Assembly: GCF_007827695.1 (NCBI RefSeq) | Contig: NZ_VITA01000008.1 | Location: forward strand, 1 to 64,000 | Direction: 5' to 3' | DNA length: 64,000 bases | DNA from: Sinorhizobium medicae | GTDB taxonomy: Bacteria; Pseudomonadota; Alphaproteobacteria; Rhizobiales; Rhizobiaceae | In this document: one piece after another, positions 18,093 through 26,599 of the stretch | How the letters are laid out: every line of letters starts with the position of its first letter | Numbering within the stretch: position 1 is the stretch's first letter | Notes under the pieces: model-generated | What the model was told of the DNA's origin: nothing | What the model saw: the letters and a program-made list of their open reading frames with translations, nothing else | Databases searched by the model: none | Translations under genes and position numbers: made by a program

Positions 18093-18973
18093 CGGCGCCT
18101 GGTCAAGATCGCCCCGCTGTCGTCGTCATCGGTGCGTCGCGCGGAATCGGCAAGGCCATTGCCGACGTGGCCGCCAGGGATGGCGCGCCGGTCGTATTGG
18201 TGGCGCGTTCGGCCGAGACGCTCGCCACCGCCGCTGACGATATCCGAAAGGCCGGAGGCGAGGCGTATACACTCTCGCTGGATCTGCTGGCTGAAAATGC
18301 GGCCGGCGGTGTCGACGACTTCCTGTCCGCAAACGGCCTGTTCTGCGACGTGCTCGTCAACAGCGCCGGTTTTGGCCTGCGCGGAGGCGCGGCGGTCCTG
18401 CCGCTCGAAGAGCAGCTCGGTCTCGTCGATCTCAACATTCGCGCCCTGACAGAGCTCACCTTGCGCCTCCTCCCGGGAATGGTCGCGCGCCGGCGCGGCG
18501 GCGTCATCAACCTCGGCTCGGTCGCAAGCTTTACGCCCGGCCCTTACATGGCGCTCTACTACGCCAGCAAGGGTTTCGTTCGCTCGTTTTCAGAAGCGCT
18601 GCACCAGGAACTGCGCCGCACCGGTGTGACCGTCACATGCGTGGCTCCCGGTCCGGTCGCAACGGAGTTTCTGTCGACCTCCGGCGCCAATCGCGTCGCA
18701 CTGTTCAAGATCTTGCCCAAGCTCGAGCCGGGCTATGTCGCTGAAAGGGCCTGGCGCGGTTTCAAAGCAGGCCGCCGTCTGGTGATACCCGGCCTCTCGG
18801 CCAAGCTGACGATTCTGTTGGCTACGCTGGTGCCCTCGGCAATCATGCTCCCCCTGATCGGCCGGCTGCAGCGCAGGAGCAAGGATCCTTGCCCCTGCGG
18901 TTCGGGTAGGAGCTACACGGCATGCTGCGGCGCTCGCGGCAGCTCTCGCGACATCTCAACGCAAAGCGGATAG
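18089..18973 (+). CDS. SDR oxidoreductase with C-terminal SEC-C zinc motif
   Basis: A 294-residue protein. Residues 8-225 are a classical short-chain dehydrogenase: GASRGIGKAIAD cofactor loop, NSAGFG, the catalytic Ser in LGSVASF and YYASK. Residues about 230-260 are hydrophobic (LTILLATLVPSAIMLPLI), suggesting membrane attachment. The last 30 residues hold DPCPCGSGRSYTACCGA, a SEC-C motif (CxCx8CC) of the type that binds zinc at the SecA C-terminus. That tail is unusual on an SDR. It is the last gene of a tightly packed operon with the ICMT-like and E2-like genes. The substrate is unknown. Confidence 0.88.
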   Translation: MTAPGQDRPAVVVIGASRGIGKAIADVAARDGAPVVLVARSAETLATAADDIRKAGGEAYTLSLDLLAENAAGGVDDFLSANGLFCDVLVNSAGFGLRGGAAVLPLEEQLGLVDLNIRALTELTLRLLPGMVARRRGGVINLGSVASFTPGPYMALYYASKGFVRSFSEALHQELRRTGVTVTCVAPGPVATEFLSTSGANRVALFKILPKLEPGYVAERAWRGFKAGRRLVIPGLSAKLTILLATLVPSAIMLPLIGRLQRRSKDPCPCGSGRSYTACCGARGSSRDISTQSG

Positions 18974-19036
18974 CGGGGCATCCAGAACCCCGGGCGTAAA
19001 GCAGTTGCCTTTCAGGCGCGCGTTGCGACGGGCTAT

Positions 19037-19062
19037 GTATGAAGATTAAGTAATCTCCATAC
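19037..19062. repeat. Near-perfect inverted repeat between convergent genes
   Basis: GTATGAAGATTA (19037-19048) and TAATCTCCATAC (19051-19062) are reverse complements with one mismatch and a 2-bp centre. The element lies between the ends of the SDR-SEC-C gene and tgt, so it may act as a bidirectional transcription stop. It has no T tract on either side. Confidence 0.45.
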
Positions 19063-19080
19063 GACCTTGATTTTACATGA

Positions 19081-20211
19081 TTACACGGGGGCGAGATCGC
19101 CGCGCTGCCAGCCTTCGATGGTCTCCGCCATGAAATCGGAATAGCGCCCTTCCTCGATCGCCTTGCGGATACCGGCCATCAGCTCCTGATAATAGGCCAG
19201 ATTGTTCCAGCTTAGCAGCATCCCGCCAAGCGATTCGTTTGAACGAATCAGGTGGTGCAGGTAAGCGCGCGAATAGTCGCGCGCCGCCGGACAGGAGGAC
19301 TGTTCGTCGAGTGGGCGCGCATCCTCCGCGTGTCGGGCATTACGCAGGTTGATACGGCCGTAGCGAGTGAAGGCGAGGCCGTGACGGCCGGAGCGGGTCG
19401 GCATGACGCAGTCGAACATATCCACACCATGGGCGACCGACTTCAGGATATCGTCCGGGGTGCCGACGCCCATAAGGTAGCGTGGTTTGTCGGCCGGCAG
19501 GACAGGGCAAGTCACGTCGAGCATATCGAGCATCACCTCTTGCGGCTCACCGACGGCGAGGCCGCCTACCGCATAGCCCTTGAGGTCGAGCTCGTTGAGC
19601 GCCGACGCCGAGCGTTCACGCAGCTTGGGGATATCGCCGCCCTGAACGATGCCAAACATCGCCTTGCCCGGCTGGTCGCCGAAGGCGACCTTGCAGCGCT
19701 CGGCCCAGCGCAGCGACATCTCCATGGCGCGCTCGATTTCGCCGGGTTCTGCCGGCAGCGCGACGCATTCGTCGAGCTGCATCTGAATATCGCTGCCGAG
19801 CAAGCCTTGTATTTCGATCGAGCGTTCCGGCGACATATGATAGAGCGCGCCGTCGACATGGCTCTTGAAGGTCACGCCCTGTTCGTTGAGCTTGCGCAAG
19901 CTCGACAACGACATGACCTGGAATCCGCCGCTGTCGGTCAGGATCGGTCTATCCCAGCGGATGAACTTGTGCAGACCGCCGAGCCGGGCGACGCGCTCGG
20001 CCCCCGGGCGCAGCATCAGGTGATAAGTATTGCCCAGAATGATATCCGCACCCAGCTCGCGGACCTGGTCGAGATACATCGCCTTGACGGTGCCGACGGT
20101 GCCGACCGGCATGAAGGCTGGCGTGCGGATCGTCCCGCGAGGCGTCAAGACCTCGCCGCGGCGTGCATTGCCGTCACTTGAAAGCAGTTTGAATTGAAAC
20201 GCTTCGGTCAT
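19081..20211 (-). CDS. tgt: tRNA-guanine transglycosylase
   Basis: A 376-residue Tgt, which exchanges guanine-34 for preQ1 in GUN-anticodon tRNAs, the step before QueA in queuosine synthesis. Core segments are intact: [32 protein letters not shown] with the catalytic-side Asp, and [13 protein letters not shown] with the nucleophile Asp. The usual zinc site CxCxxC before YSRAYLHHL reads SSCPAAR here, keeping one of three cysteines. The ATG at 20211 directly abuts the queA stop, so the pair is translated together. Confidence 0.97.
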   Translation of the reverse strand: MTEAFQFKLLSSDGNARRGEVLTPRGTIRTPAFMPVGTVGTVKAMYLDQVRELGADIILGNTYHLMLRPGAERVARLGGLHKFIRWDRPILTDSGGFQVMSLSSLRKLNEQGVTFKSHVDGALYHMSPERSIEIQGLLGSDIQMQLDECVALPAEPGEIERAMEMSLRWAERCKVAFGDQPGKAMFGIVQGGDIPKLRERSASALNELDLKGYAVGGLAVGEPQEVMLDMLDVTCPVLPADKPRYLMGVGTPDDILKSVAHGVDMFDCVMPTRSGRHGLAFTRYGRINLRNARHAEDARPLDEQSSCPAARDYSRAYLHHLIRSNESLGGMLLSWNNLAYYQELMAGIRKAIEEGRYSDFMAETIEGWQRGDLAPV

Positions 20212-21294
20212 TTAGTCTTTCCGGAAGAGCAGGCTCGAATCGCCATAGGAATAGAAACGGTACCCCGTTGCGATCGCATGGGCATAAGCGTCGCGCATTG
20301 TTTCGAGCCCCGCGAAGGCCGAGACCAGCATGAACAGGGTCGATTTCGGCAGGTGAAAATTGGTCATCAGCATGTGGGCCGCGCGGAAGCGGTAGCCCGG
20401 GGTGATGAAAATGCCGGTTGCGCCCGACCAGGCATGTATAGTGCCGTCTTCGGCGGCTGCGCTCTCGACCAGCCGAAGCGATGTCGTGCCGACACAGACG
20501 ACACGGCCCCCGCGTTCCCGCACTGCATTGAGCTTCGCCGCGGTTACTGCATCGACATGGCCGATTTCCTCATGCATCACATGATCGTCGGTATCGTCCG
20601 CCTTGACCGGCAGGAATGTACCGGCCCCGACGTGTAGCGTGACGAAATGCCGCTCAATGCCTGCCTCGTCGAGCATGGCGAACAGGCGATCGGTGAAATG
20701 CAGCCCCGCAGTCGGCGCCGCCACCGCGCCTTCCTCGCGCGCATAGACAGTCTGGTAATCGGTCCGGTCCCGCGCATCGTCGGCACGCTTGGACGCAATG
20801 TAAGGCGGCAGAGGGATGTGCCCGACGGACATGATCGCTTCATCAAGCGAAGGACCCGAGAGATCGAAGCGAAGCGTCACCTCGCCGGCATCGCCTTTCT
20901 CTTCGACCATGGCGTCCAGCGAGCCGAGCAGGCAGGCATTGCCGCCATGCCCGAAGCTGACCCGGTCTCCGGGTTTCAGCCGGCGGGCCGGACGCGCGAA
21001 AGCTTTCCAGCGATCAGGCGCAACACGCATATGCAACGTCAGCGACACGGGCGTGCTGATATGCTCACCCCGGTAGCGAACGCCTTCGAGCTGCGCCGGT
21101 ATGACCTTGGTGTCATTGAAGACCAGCGCATCGCCTTGCCGCAGGAACGACGGCAGATCGAGGACGCCACGATCCTCGAGAACCGGTTCGCCACCGGGAC
21201 GAACGACGAGCATGCGGGCGCTATCGCGCGGGCTTGCGGGCCTCAGCGCTACGGAATCCTCCGGCAGGTCGAAATCAAACAGGTCTACGCGCAT
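20212..21294 (-). CDS. queA: S-adenosylmethionine:tRNA ribosyltransferase-isomerase
   Basis: A 360-residue QueA, which transfers and rearranges the ribosyl part of S-adenosylmethionine onto preQ1-34 of tRNA to give epoxyqueuosine. It begins [19 protein letters not shown] and contains the family blocks [37 protein letters not shown] and [11 protein letters not shown]. The length is normal. It lies downstream of ppiB with a hairpin in the 77-base gap (21318-21349), so it is either read through from the ppi genes or has its own promoter. tgt follows without a gap. Confidence 0.97.
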   Translation of the reverse strand: MRVDLFDFDLPEDSVALRPASPRDSARMLVVRPGGEPVLEDRGVLDLPSFLRQGDALVFNDTKVIPAQLEGVRYRGEHISTPVSLTLHMRVAPDRWKAFARPARRLKPGDRVSFGHGGNACLLGSLDAMVEEKGDAGEVTLRFDLSGPSLDEAIMSVGHIPLPPYIASKRADDARDRTDYQTVYAREEGAVAAPTAGLHFTDRLFAMLDEAGIERHFVTLHVGAGTFLPVKADDTDDHVMHEEIGHVDAVTAAKLNAVRERGGRVVCVGTTSLRLVESAAAEDGTIHAWSGATGIFITPGYRFRAAHMLMTNFHLPKSTLFMLVSAFAGLETMRDAYAHAIATGYRFYSYGDSSLLFRKD

Positions 21295-21317
21295 CTAGAA
21301 TATCAGCCAAAAGCAAA

Positions 21318-21349
21318 CCCGCCCCGGCGGCTCGCGCGACTGGGGCGGG
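21318..21349 (-). terminator. Terminator hairpin between ppiB and queA
   Basis: On the minus strand CCCGCCCC (21349-21342) pairs with GGGGCGGG (21325-21318) and is followed by TTTGCTTTTGG. It could end or attenuate the coaD-ppiA-ppiB transcript before queA-tgt. Confidence 0.6.
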
Positions 21350-21371
21350 CGTGTCAGTGCATTAGCGCAAA

Positions 21372-21881
21372 TCAGGCGTCGGCGGCAACCCGCATCGAGA
21401 CGATGGAGTCCGGATCGCGGACCGGTTCGCCGCGCTTGATGGCGTCGATATTCTCCATTCCTTCGACGACCTGACCCCAGACGGAATACTGCTTGTTGAG
21501 CCAGGGAGAGTCGGTGAAGCAGATGAAGAACTGGGAATTGGCCGAATTCGGCATCTGGCTGCGAGCCATCGAGCATGTCCCGCGTACATGAGAAACGTCG
21601 GAGAATTCGGCCTTCAGGTCCGGCTTGGAGGAACCGCCCATGCCGGCGCGCGCCGGATTGAACTGCTCGCCACCGGTCTTGCCGTATTGCACGTCACCGG
21701 TCTGCGCCATGAAGTCGTCGATTACGCGGTGGAAGACCACACCGTCATAGGCGCCTTCGCGTGTCAGCTCCTTGATTCGGGCGACATGGCCCGGAGCCAC
21801 GTCCGGCAGCAGCTCGATCACCACCCTGCCCTTCGTGGTTTCCATTATGATCGTGTTTTCCGGATCCTTGATCTCGGCCAT
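21372..21881 (-). CDS. ppiB: Cytoplasmic peptidyl-prolyl cis-trans isomerase (cyclophilin)
   Basis: A 169-residue cyclophilin without a signal peptide. The catalytic-core blocks are present: VVFHRVIDDFMAQTGDV (with the catalytic Arg), MARSQMPNSANSQFFI and LNKQYSVWGQVVEGM. It accelerates proline isomerisation during cytoplasmic protein folding. The upstream neighbour ppiA is a paralogue with an export signal, 24 bases away, so the two probably arose by duplication and share a transcript. The start is the ATG at 21881 with AAGGAG upstream. Confidence 0.95.
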   Translation of the reverse strand: MAEIKDPENTIIMETTKGRVVIELLPDVAPGHVARIKELTREGAYDGVVFHRVIDDFMAQTGDVQYGKTGGEQFNPARAGMGGSSKPDLKAEFSDVSHVRGTCSMARSQMPNSANSQFFICFTDSPWLNKQYSVWGQVVEGMENIDAIKRGEPVRDPDSIVSMRVAADA

Positions 21882-21905
21882 GATTCTACTCCTTCTGTTT
21901 TCGAT

Positions 21906-22496
21906 CTAACTGCCGACCTTAACGCTGACTATGCGGTCTGGATCGGCAACCGCACCATTATTGGCGTCGTCGCCGAGCTTGATCTTGTCGACATTCTCCA
22001 TGCCTTCCACCACCTTGCCGACGACCGTGTACTGGCCATTGAGGAAGTCGCCGGGTGCGAGCATGATGAAGAATTGGGAATTCGCGCTGTTCGGGTCCTG
22101 CGCTCGGGCCATTCCGACCGTACCGCGCTCAAAAGGAACGTCGGAGAACTCGGCCGGGAGGTCGGGCTTGGACGAACCACCGGTCCCGGCGCGATCAGCC
22201 TGGTAACCGTCCTTCATGTCGCCGAACTCGACGTCGCCGGTCTGGGCCATGAAGCCCTTGATGACGCGATGAAACGCGACATTGTCATATTCGCCGGCGG
22301 CGGCCAGTTCCTTGATCTGCTGCACGTGCTTCGGAGCGATATCCGGACGCAGCTCGATGACGACGGGGCCGTCCTTGAGCTGAACGGTGAGAATGTTTTC
22401 GCCAGACTGCGCCACGGCACCTCCCGCAAAGAAGGCGCCTCCCGTGAAGGTGGCGAGCGCCAAGGCTCCGGCAACAGCGAATTGGAGGATCTTCAT
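21906..22496 (-). CDS. ppiA: Periplasmic peptidyl-prolyl cis-trans isomerase
   Basis: A 196-residue cyclophilin with an N-terminal signal peptide (about residues 1-30, ending GGAVAQ) and therefore periplasmic. The core has VAFHRVIKGFMAQTGDVEFGD, MARAQDPNSANSQFFIM and LNGQYTVVGKVVEGM. It is closely related to the downstream ppiB. Gene order coaD-ppiA-ppiB with gaps of 24 bases suggests one operon. The start is the ATG at 22496 after AAGGAGTTCCA. Confidence 0.95.
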   Translation of the reverse strand: MKILQFAVAGALALATFTGGAFFAGGAVAQSGENILTVQLKDGPVVIELRPDIAPKHVQQIKELAAAGEYDNVAFHRVIKGFMAQTGDVEFGDMKDGYQADRAGTGGSSKPDLPAEFSDVPFERGTVGMARAQDPNSANSQFFIMLAPGDFLNGQYTVVGKVVEGMENVDKIKLGDDANNGAVADPDRIVSVKVGS

Positions 22497-22520
22497 TGGA
22501 ACTCCTTGCGTGATGTAAGC

Positions 22521-23012
22521 TTACTTGCGCTTGGCCTGAAGCGCCTGATGAACCGCGCCGGGGACGAAAGCGCTGACGTCACCGCCCATGGCCGCGATCT
22601 GCCGAACCAATGTGGCCGTAATGGGCCGGGAGGCAGTACCCGCCGGCAGAAAGAGGGTCTGAATGTCGGGAGCCATCTGCCGGTTCATGCCCGCCATCTG
22701 CATTTCGTAGTCAAGGTCGGTTCCGTCACGAAGCCCTCGAACGAGCAGCCTTGCGCCATGCTTTCGCGCAGCATCGACCACCAGATTGTCGAAGGATACG
22801 ACGGAAATGTCCACTGCCCTCTCCGGTAGCGTTTCCACGAGGGCCGCACGAATGAGGTCCGCCCTTTCATCGAAGGAGAAAAGCGGCGCCTTGCCGGGAT
22901 GGGCTCCTATCGCGACGATGACCTTCGCTGCGACGTTCAATGCCTGTACGAGTACATCGAGATGCCCGTTGGTGATCGGATCGAAGGAGCCGGGATAGAA
23001 AGCCGTGGTCAT
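22521..23012 (-). CDS. coaD: Phosphopantetheine adenylyltransferase
   Basis: A 163-residue CoaD, which adenylates 4'-phosphopantetheine in the penultimate step of coenzyme A synthesis. The nucleotidyltransferase motif [16 protein letters not shown] is at residues 5-20, and the second block [21 protein letters not shown] and the ISSxxVR-like TATLVRQIA follow. The frame extends to 23066, but the ATG at 23012 gives the standard N-terminus. It heads the coaD-ppiA-ppiB(-queA-tgt) minus-strand group. Confidence 0.96.
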   Translation of the reverse strand: MTTAFYPGSFDPITNGHLDVLVQALNVAAKVIVAIGAHPGKAPLFSFDERADLIRAALVETLPERAVDISVVSFDNLVVDAARKHGARLLVRGLRDGTDLDYEMQMAGMNRQMAPDIQTLFLPAGTASRPITATLVRQIAAMGGDVSAFVPGAVHQALQAKRK

Positions 23013-23186
23013 CGCGCCAGTTTCCGTTTGGTGAAGCCTTTTGTCATGGACGGCGCCGAACCGCAAGGGTTGTACTATCCTGCTCTTGTTCCTTGGGAAA
23101 CAGCGGCGGCAAAGGGCTGAATGCTAGATGAACGCAACGTTCAAGAAGGTTTTACGCGGCAAGCGGTAATGTCGAACCAAGTAGCG

Positions 23187-23211
23187 GGAACTTTTTCGAG
23201 TATACGCCGTT
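23187..23211 (+). promoter_or_regulatory. EcfG/RpoE2-type promoter for the small ORF at 23235
   Basis: GGAAC at 23187-23191, 16 bases, then CGTT at 23208-23211: an exact general-stress sigma factor promoter. The predicted start near 23218 leaves a 17-base leader that contains the AAAGGAG ribosome site of the next ORF. Confidence 0.75.
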
Positions 23212-23234
23212 TAAATCGGCGAAAGGAGACGGCC

Positions 23235-23393
23235 ATGGGACTTGCTCTGTTTTCGATGGCGATGTTCATCGCGATGGTCGCTGCAACGATCAATGCGTTG
23301 CGAGATGAGACCCGTGACCGTGCAACCGTTCTGTTGCCGGTGGCCGCGCGCCGCAGGCGCAACCAGTCGAATCATCATCGTTTGCCACGCTGA
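23235..23393 (+). CDS. Stress-promoter-driven 52-residue small membrane protein
   Basis: A 52-residue protein that starts MGLALFSMAMFIAMVAATINAL, a single hydrophobic helix, followed by a basic tail (RRRRNQSNHHRLPR). This layout suits a small single-pass inner-membrane protein with its tail in the cytoplasm. The ATG at 23235 is preceded by AAAGGAGACGGCC, and an exact EcfG-type promoter lies just upstream. It is probably induced by starvation or stress through the general stress response. No family recognised. A structured region with a terminator follows (23408-23515). Confidence 0.65.
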   Translation: MGLALFSMAMFIAMVAATINALRDETRDRATVLLPVAARRRRNQSNHHRLPR

Positions 23394-23407
23394 ACCAATG
23401 CCTCCAG

Positions 23408-23515
23408 GAAACTTCTCGCCGGAAGTTTCAAAATAAGCGATCCCATTTCTTCCCCTGATGTGATCGCTCTGTAAGCCGGACGGTCTCCCCTGCCCGTCCG
23501 GCTTTCTTTTTCTTC
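23408..23515 (+). ncRNA. Structured RNA region: candidate sRNA or stable 3' UTR
   Basis: Three hairpins follow each other in 108 bases: GAAACTTC/GAAGTTTC (23408-23429), AGCGATC/GATCGCT (23436-23468, with CTTCCCCT in its loop) and the terminator AGCCGGACGG/CCGTCCGGCT (23474-23503) with a T-rich tail. The C/U-rich loop resembles the anti-Shine-Dalgarno loops of AbcR-type sRNAs. It could be an independent sRNA or a processed 3' end of the stress-induced small ORF mRNA. I see no independent promoter. Confidence 0.45.
23474..23515 (+). terminator. Intrinsic terminator
   Basis: A perfect 10-bp stem, AGCCGGACGG with CCGTCCGGCT around a 10-base loop, is followed by TTCTTTTTCTTC. This is the strongest plus-strand terminator in the window outside the AbcR genes. 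Confidence 0.85.
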
Positions 23516-23618
23516 AATGATGCAGCATTGCGACTGCCTCGAGCAGAGGTCTGCCTCAAGCGATCATGAACCGCCAAACGCTTCTCACACGGCCGATCCG
23601 ACCTGAAAACATCATGAT

Positions 23619-25020
23619 CTAAGACGCAGCCGGCACCCTGCTGACCGATCGAAGCAGTCGAAAGAAGCGCCAGTTGAGCAAGAGCGCCGCCGATGCAAGG
23701 CCAAGGACGAAGCCGAACCACACGCCGACACCGCCGAAATTCAGCGGGAAAGCAAAGATCCAGGCGCAGAAGAAGCCTATCGGCCAATAGGCGATCATCG
23801 CCAGGATCATCGGCACTGTTGTGTCCTTCAACCCGCGCAGCATACCAGCGGCGATCGCCTGAAGGCCATCTACGAGCTGGAAGGCGCCGGCAATGACGAT
23901 CAGCGGTCCGGCAAAGGCGAGAACTTCGGCAGCATCCGGTCGCCTCGTATCGAGATAGAGCGACGCGAGATCATGCGGAAACAGCGCGAAAATCGTGCTG
24001 CCGACGGCAGCAAAGCCGATGCCGAGCGTTAGCACCGCAACCGCGGCACGCTTCACGCCGACCATGTCGCCGCTGCCATAGGCCAAGCCGATCCGCACCG
24101 TTCCGGCCTGTGCCAGCCCAAGAGGGATCATGAAGGCGATGGAGGCGAACTGGAGCGCTATGCCATGGGCTGCCAGTTCTATGGTGCCGATCGTGCCCAT
24201 CAGCAGCGAGGCGACGGTAAAGAGGCTCACTTCGGCGAGAATTGTAATCGAGATCGGAATGCCGAGATAGATCACCTCGCCAAAGGCCGGCCAGTCCGGT
24301 CGCCAGAAGCGGACGAAAAGCTCATAGCGGTGAAGTTCCGGTTGCCGGCGGATATAGCCGATCGTCAGGGCCGCGCCGAGCAGCGCTACGCCAAGGGCGG
24401 CAACGGCCGCGCCGAAGATCCCCAGTTCCGGAAAGCCGAAATGGCCGAAAATGAGAACGTAACAAAGCGCGGCATTCAGAACCAGGGTCACGAGCGTTAC
24501 ATAGAGGATCACCCCCGCCCGTTCGAGGCCGCTCAGGAATGCTCTGAGCACCATGAACAGAAGGCTCGGGAAGATCGCCCACTGGGCTATATGGAGATAT
24601 TCCCCGGCAAGCCGCGACTTCGGGTTCCTGTCCGGCAAAGAGGAGGATCGGCTCGGCCATCCAGAGGATCGGCGCCGTCAGTACGCCGTAAAGCAGCACC
24701 ACCCACATGCCCATCCGCACCGAACGCCGGACGGAGATATGGTCGCCCCGCCCCTGCGCCTGAGCGACCATCGGGACCACTGCATTGGCAAACCCGCTGC
24801 CGAAGATGAAGATCGTGAAAAAGACCTGGGTCGCAAGGATGATCGATGCAAGCTGGGTCGCCCCCAACTGACCGACCATGAGCACGTCCGTGGTATTGAT
24901 CGCCAGCTGCGCGAGCTGCGCGCCGATGAAGGGCACACCCAGATAAAGGCTCGCACGAAAATGCGTGGCCCACGAATTGTCGCCCTGCGGAAGCACGAGA
25001 TCTTTGGTCGCAGTCAGCAT
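23619..25020 (-). pseudogene. MATE-family multidrug exporter, interrupted by a frameshift
   Basis: Two overlapping frames together encode one MATE (NorM-like) exporter of about 465 residues. The first frame runs from the ATG at 25020 and holds the N-terminal half (LYLGVPFIGAQLAQLAINTTDVLMVGQLG, described by position, residues 20-48). The other frame resumes from about 24617 to the stop at 23619. At 24611-24617 the minus strand reads GTCGCGGCTTGCC; restoring one CG pair (GTCGCGCGGCTTGCC) would rejoin the halves as EVARLAGEYLHI. So a 2-base loss in a CG repeat breaks the gene. A sequencing error is possible. The intact protein would export drugs or metabolites by cation antiport. Confidence 0.85.
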
Positions 25021-25177
25021 GAAGAATCCTGGCTCTGCAGCGGCAGTGGACAAAATAGGTAAAGCAAGAAGAACGATCGAATTAGAGCACCACCGGGACT
25101 TGCGCCAGCGGTAATGGCGCGGCTGCTCAATTTTTCATCGATCGATCAACATAATTGATCAATCTGAAGGCATGAAA

Positions 25178-26443
25178 TCAGGATGATGCCTCCGCTATGC
25201 CGGGCACCCCATCCCGATAGGTGCCACCCCGTCCGGTGCGGACCTTGGCAAGGAATATCAGCAATGCGGCGATGATCAGGCAGCCGGCCACCGCATAGGG
25301 AGCCCCGGAAAAGGCATAGGTGGCGGCGGGGTTAGTGAAATAGGCAAAAATCTGCGTAAACATCAGAGGTCCGATGATCGTCGTCATGCTCGATATACTG
25401 GTGAGCGCGCCTTGCAATTCGCCCTGTGCGGAGGGCGGGACATGGACCGACGCTATGCTGCGGAGCGGCGGATCGGCAAGGCTTTCAAGCGCGGTCGCGA
25501 CGATCACAGCATATACCATCCAGCCTTCCCAGGCAGCAGCATAGCCGGCCATTCCGAGAGCCGTGAATGTAAGCCCGAGCGCGGCCGTTCGCCTTTCTCC
25601 CAATGCCGGGACGACGCGCGGCAGTACCAGCGCCATGACGATTGCGCCGCCGACGCCGAAAATCCCCAATGAAAGCCCGATCTGCCCTTCGCTCCACCCA
25701 TAGCGATAGGAAGCGACGAAGGACCAGACGGCGGGGTAGACGGCGTGCGCCAGCCAGTAGAGGAAGAAGACGAGGCCCACCCAGCCGATACCCGGGTAAT
25801 GACGCATCTGCTTGAGCGCGCCGAACGGATTGGCCCGGCGCCATTCGAAGCGACGCCGATTGGCCGGATCGAGCGTTTCCGGCAGGAGAAAGGCACCCAT
25901 GACGAAATTGAGGAACGACAGCGCTGCGGCACCATAAAAGGGCACCCTTGGTCCCAGTTCCCCAAGGACACCTCCTATGACCGGGCCCAGTGCAAAACCG
26001 GTTCCGAAGGCAATGCCGATCAGCCCGAAGTTCTTGGCGCGGTTTTCGTCATTGCTGACATCGGCGATGTAAGCGGACGCGGTGCCGAAACTCGCGCCGC
26101 TGATCCCGGCAAGGCTGCGCCCGATGAAAAGCATCCAGTAGCTCGTCGCAAGCGCGCAGATCAGGTTGTCGATAGCGAAGGTCAGCACGGAGGCCAAAAG
26201 GATCGGCCGGCGCCCGAATCGGTCGCTCAGATTCCCGATGAGCGGCGCGAAGAAGAACTGCATCGCCGAATAAACGAGCAGCAGCCAGCCGCCGTCGATT
26301 GCCGCTTCACCAACATCCGCCCCCGTCAATTCCTCGAGATAGCTCGGCAATACAGGGACAATGATGGCGATACCCATAATATCGAGGAAGAGGATCATAA
26401 AGACGAGGAAAAGACCGCGCTTCACAAATTTCTGGTCGATCAT
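25178..26443 (-). CDS. MFS transporter, Tet(A)-like
   Basis: A 421-residue inner-membrane antiporter with about 12 transmembrane segments. It has the motif A loop GNLSDRFGRRPILL after helix 2 and the motif C region GTGFALGPVIGGVLGELGPR in helix 5, which are hallmarks of the TCR/tetracycline-type drug:proton antiporters. Many chromosomal relatives do not confer tetracycline resistance, so the drug is not assigned. No adjacent TetR-type repressor is visible. It and the broken MATE gene form a pair of exporters on the same strand, 157 bases apart. Confidence 0.88.
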   Translation of the reverse strand: MIDQKFVKRGLFLVFMILFLDIMGIAIIVPVLPSYLEELTGADVGEAAIDGGWLLLVYSAMQFFFAPLIGNLSDRFGRRPILLASVLTFAIDNLICALATSYWMLFIGRSLAGISGASFGTASAYIADVSNDENRAKNFGLIGIAFGTGFALGPVIGGVLGELGPRVPFYGAAALSFLNFVMGAFLLPETLDPANRRRFEWRRANPFGALKQMRHYPGIGWVGLVFFLYWLAHAVYPAVWSFVASYRYGWSEGQIGLSLGIFGVGGAIVMALVLPRVVPALGERRTAALGLTFTALGMAGYAAAWEGWMVYAVIVATALESLADPPLRSIASVHVPPSAQGELQGALTSISSMTTIIGPLMFTQIFAYFTNPAATYAFSGAPYAVAGCLIIAALLIFLAKVRTGRGGTYRDGVPGIAEASS

Positions 26444-26599
26444 GAGCTCCCCCCTGTCTGCCGGAGCGGAGACAGACCGTGAACAAAGTTACCAGTTTAG
26501 GTGTAACAACTTGCCTGAGCCGAAACAATACGTGAACATCTCAAAGTATTTGATCGTGACGATCGAGCGCGCTGATATTTCGTATTCGCCGGCACTCCA

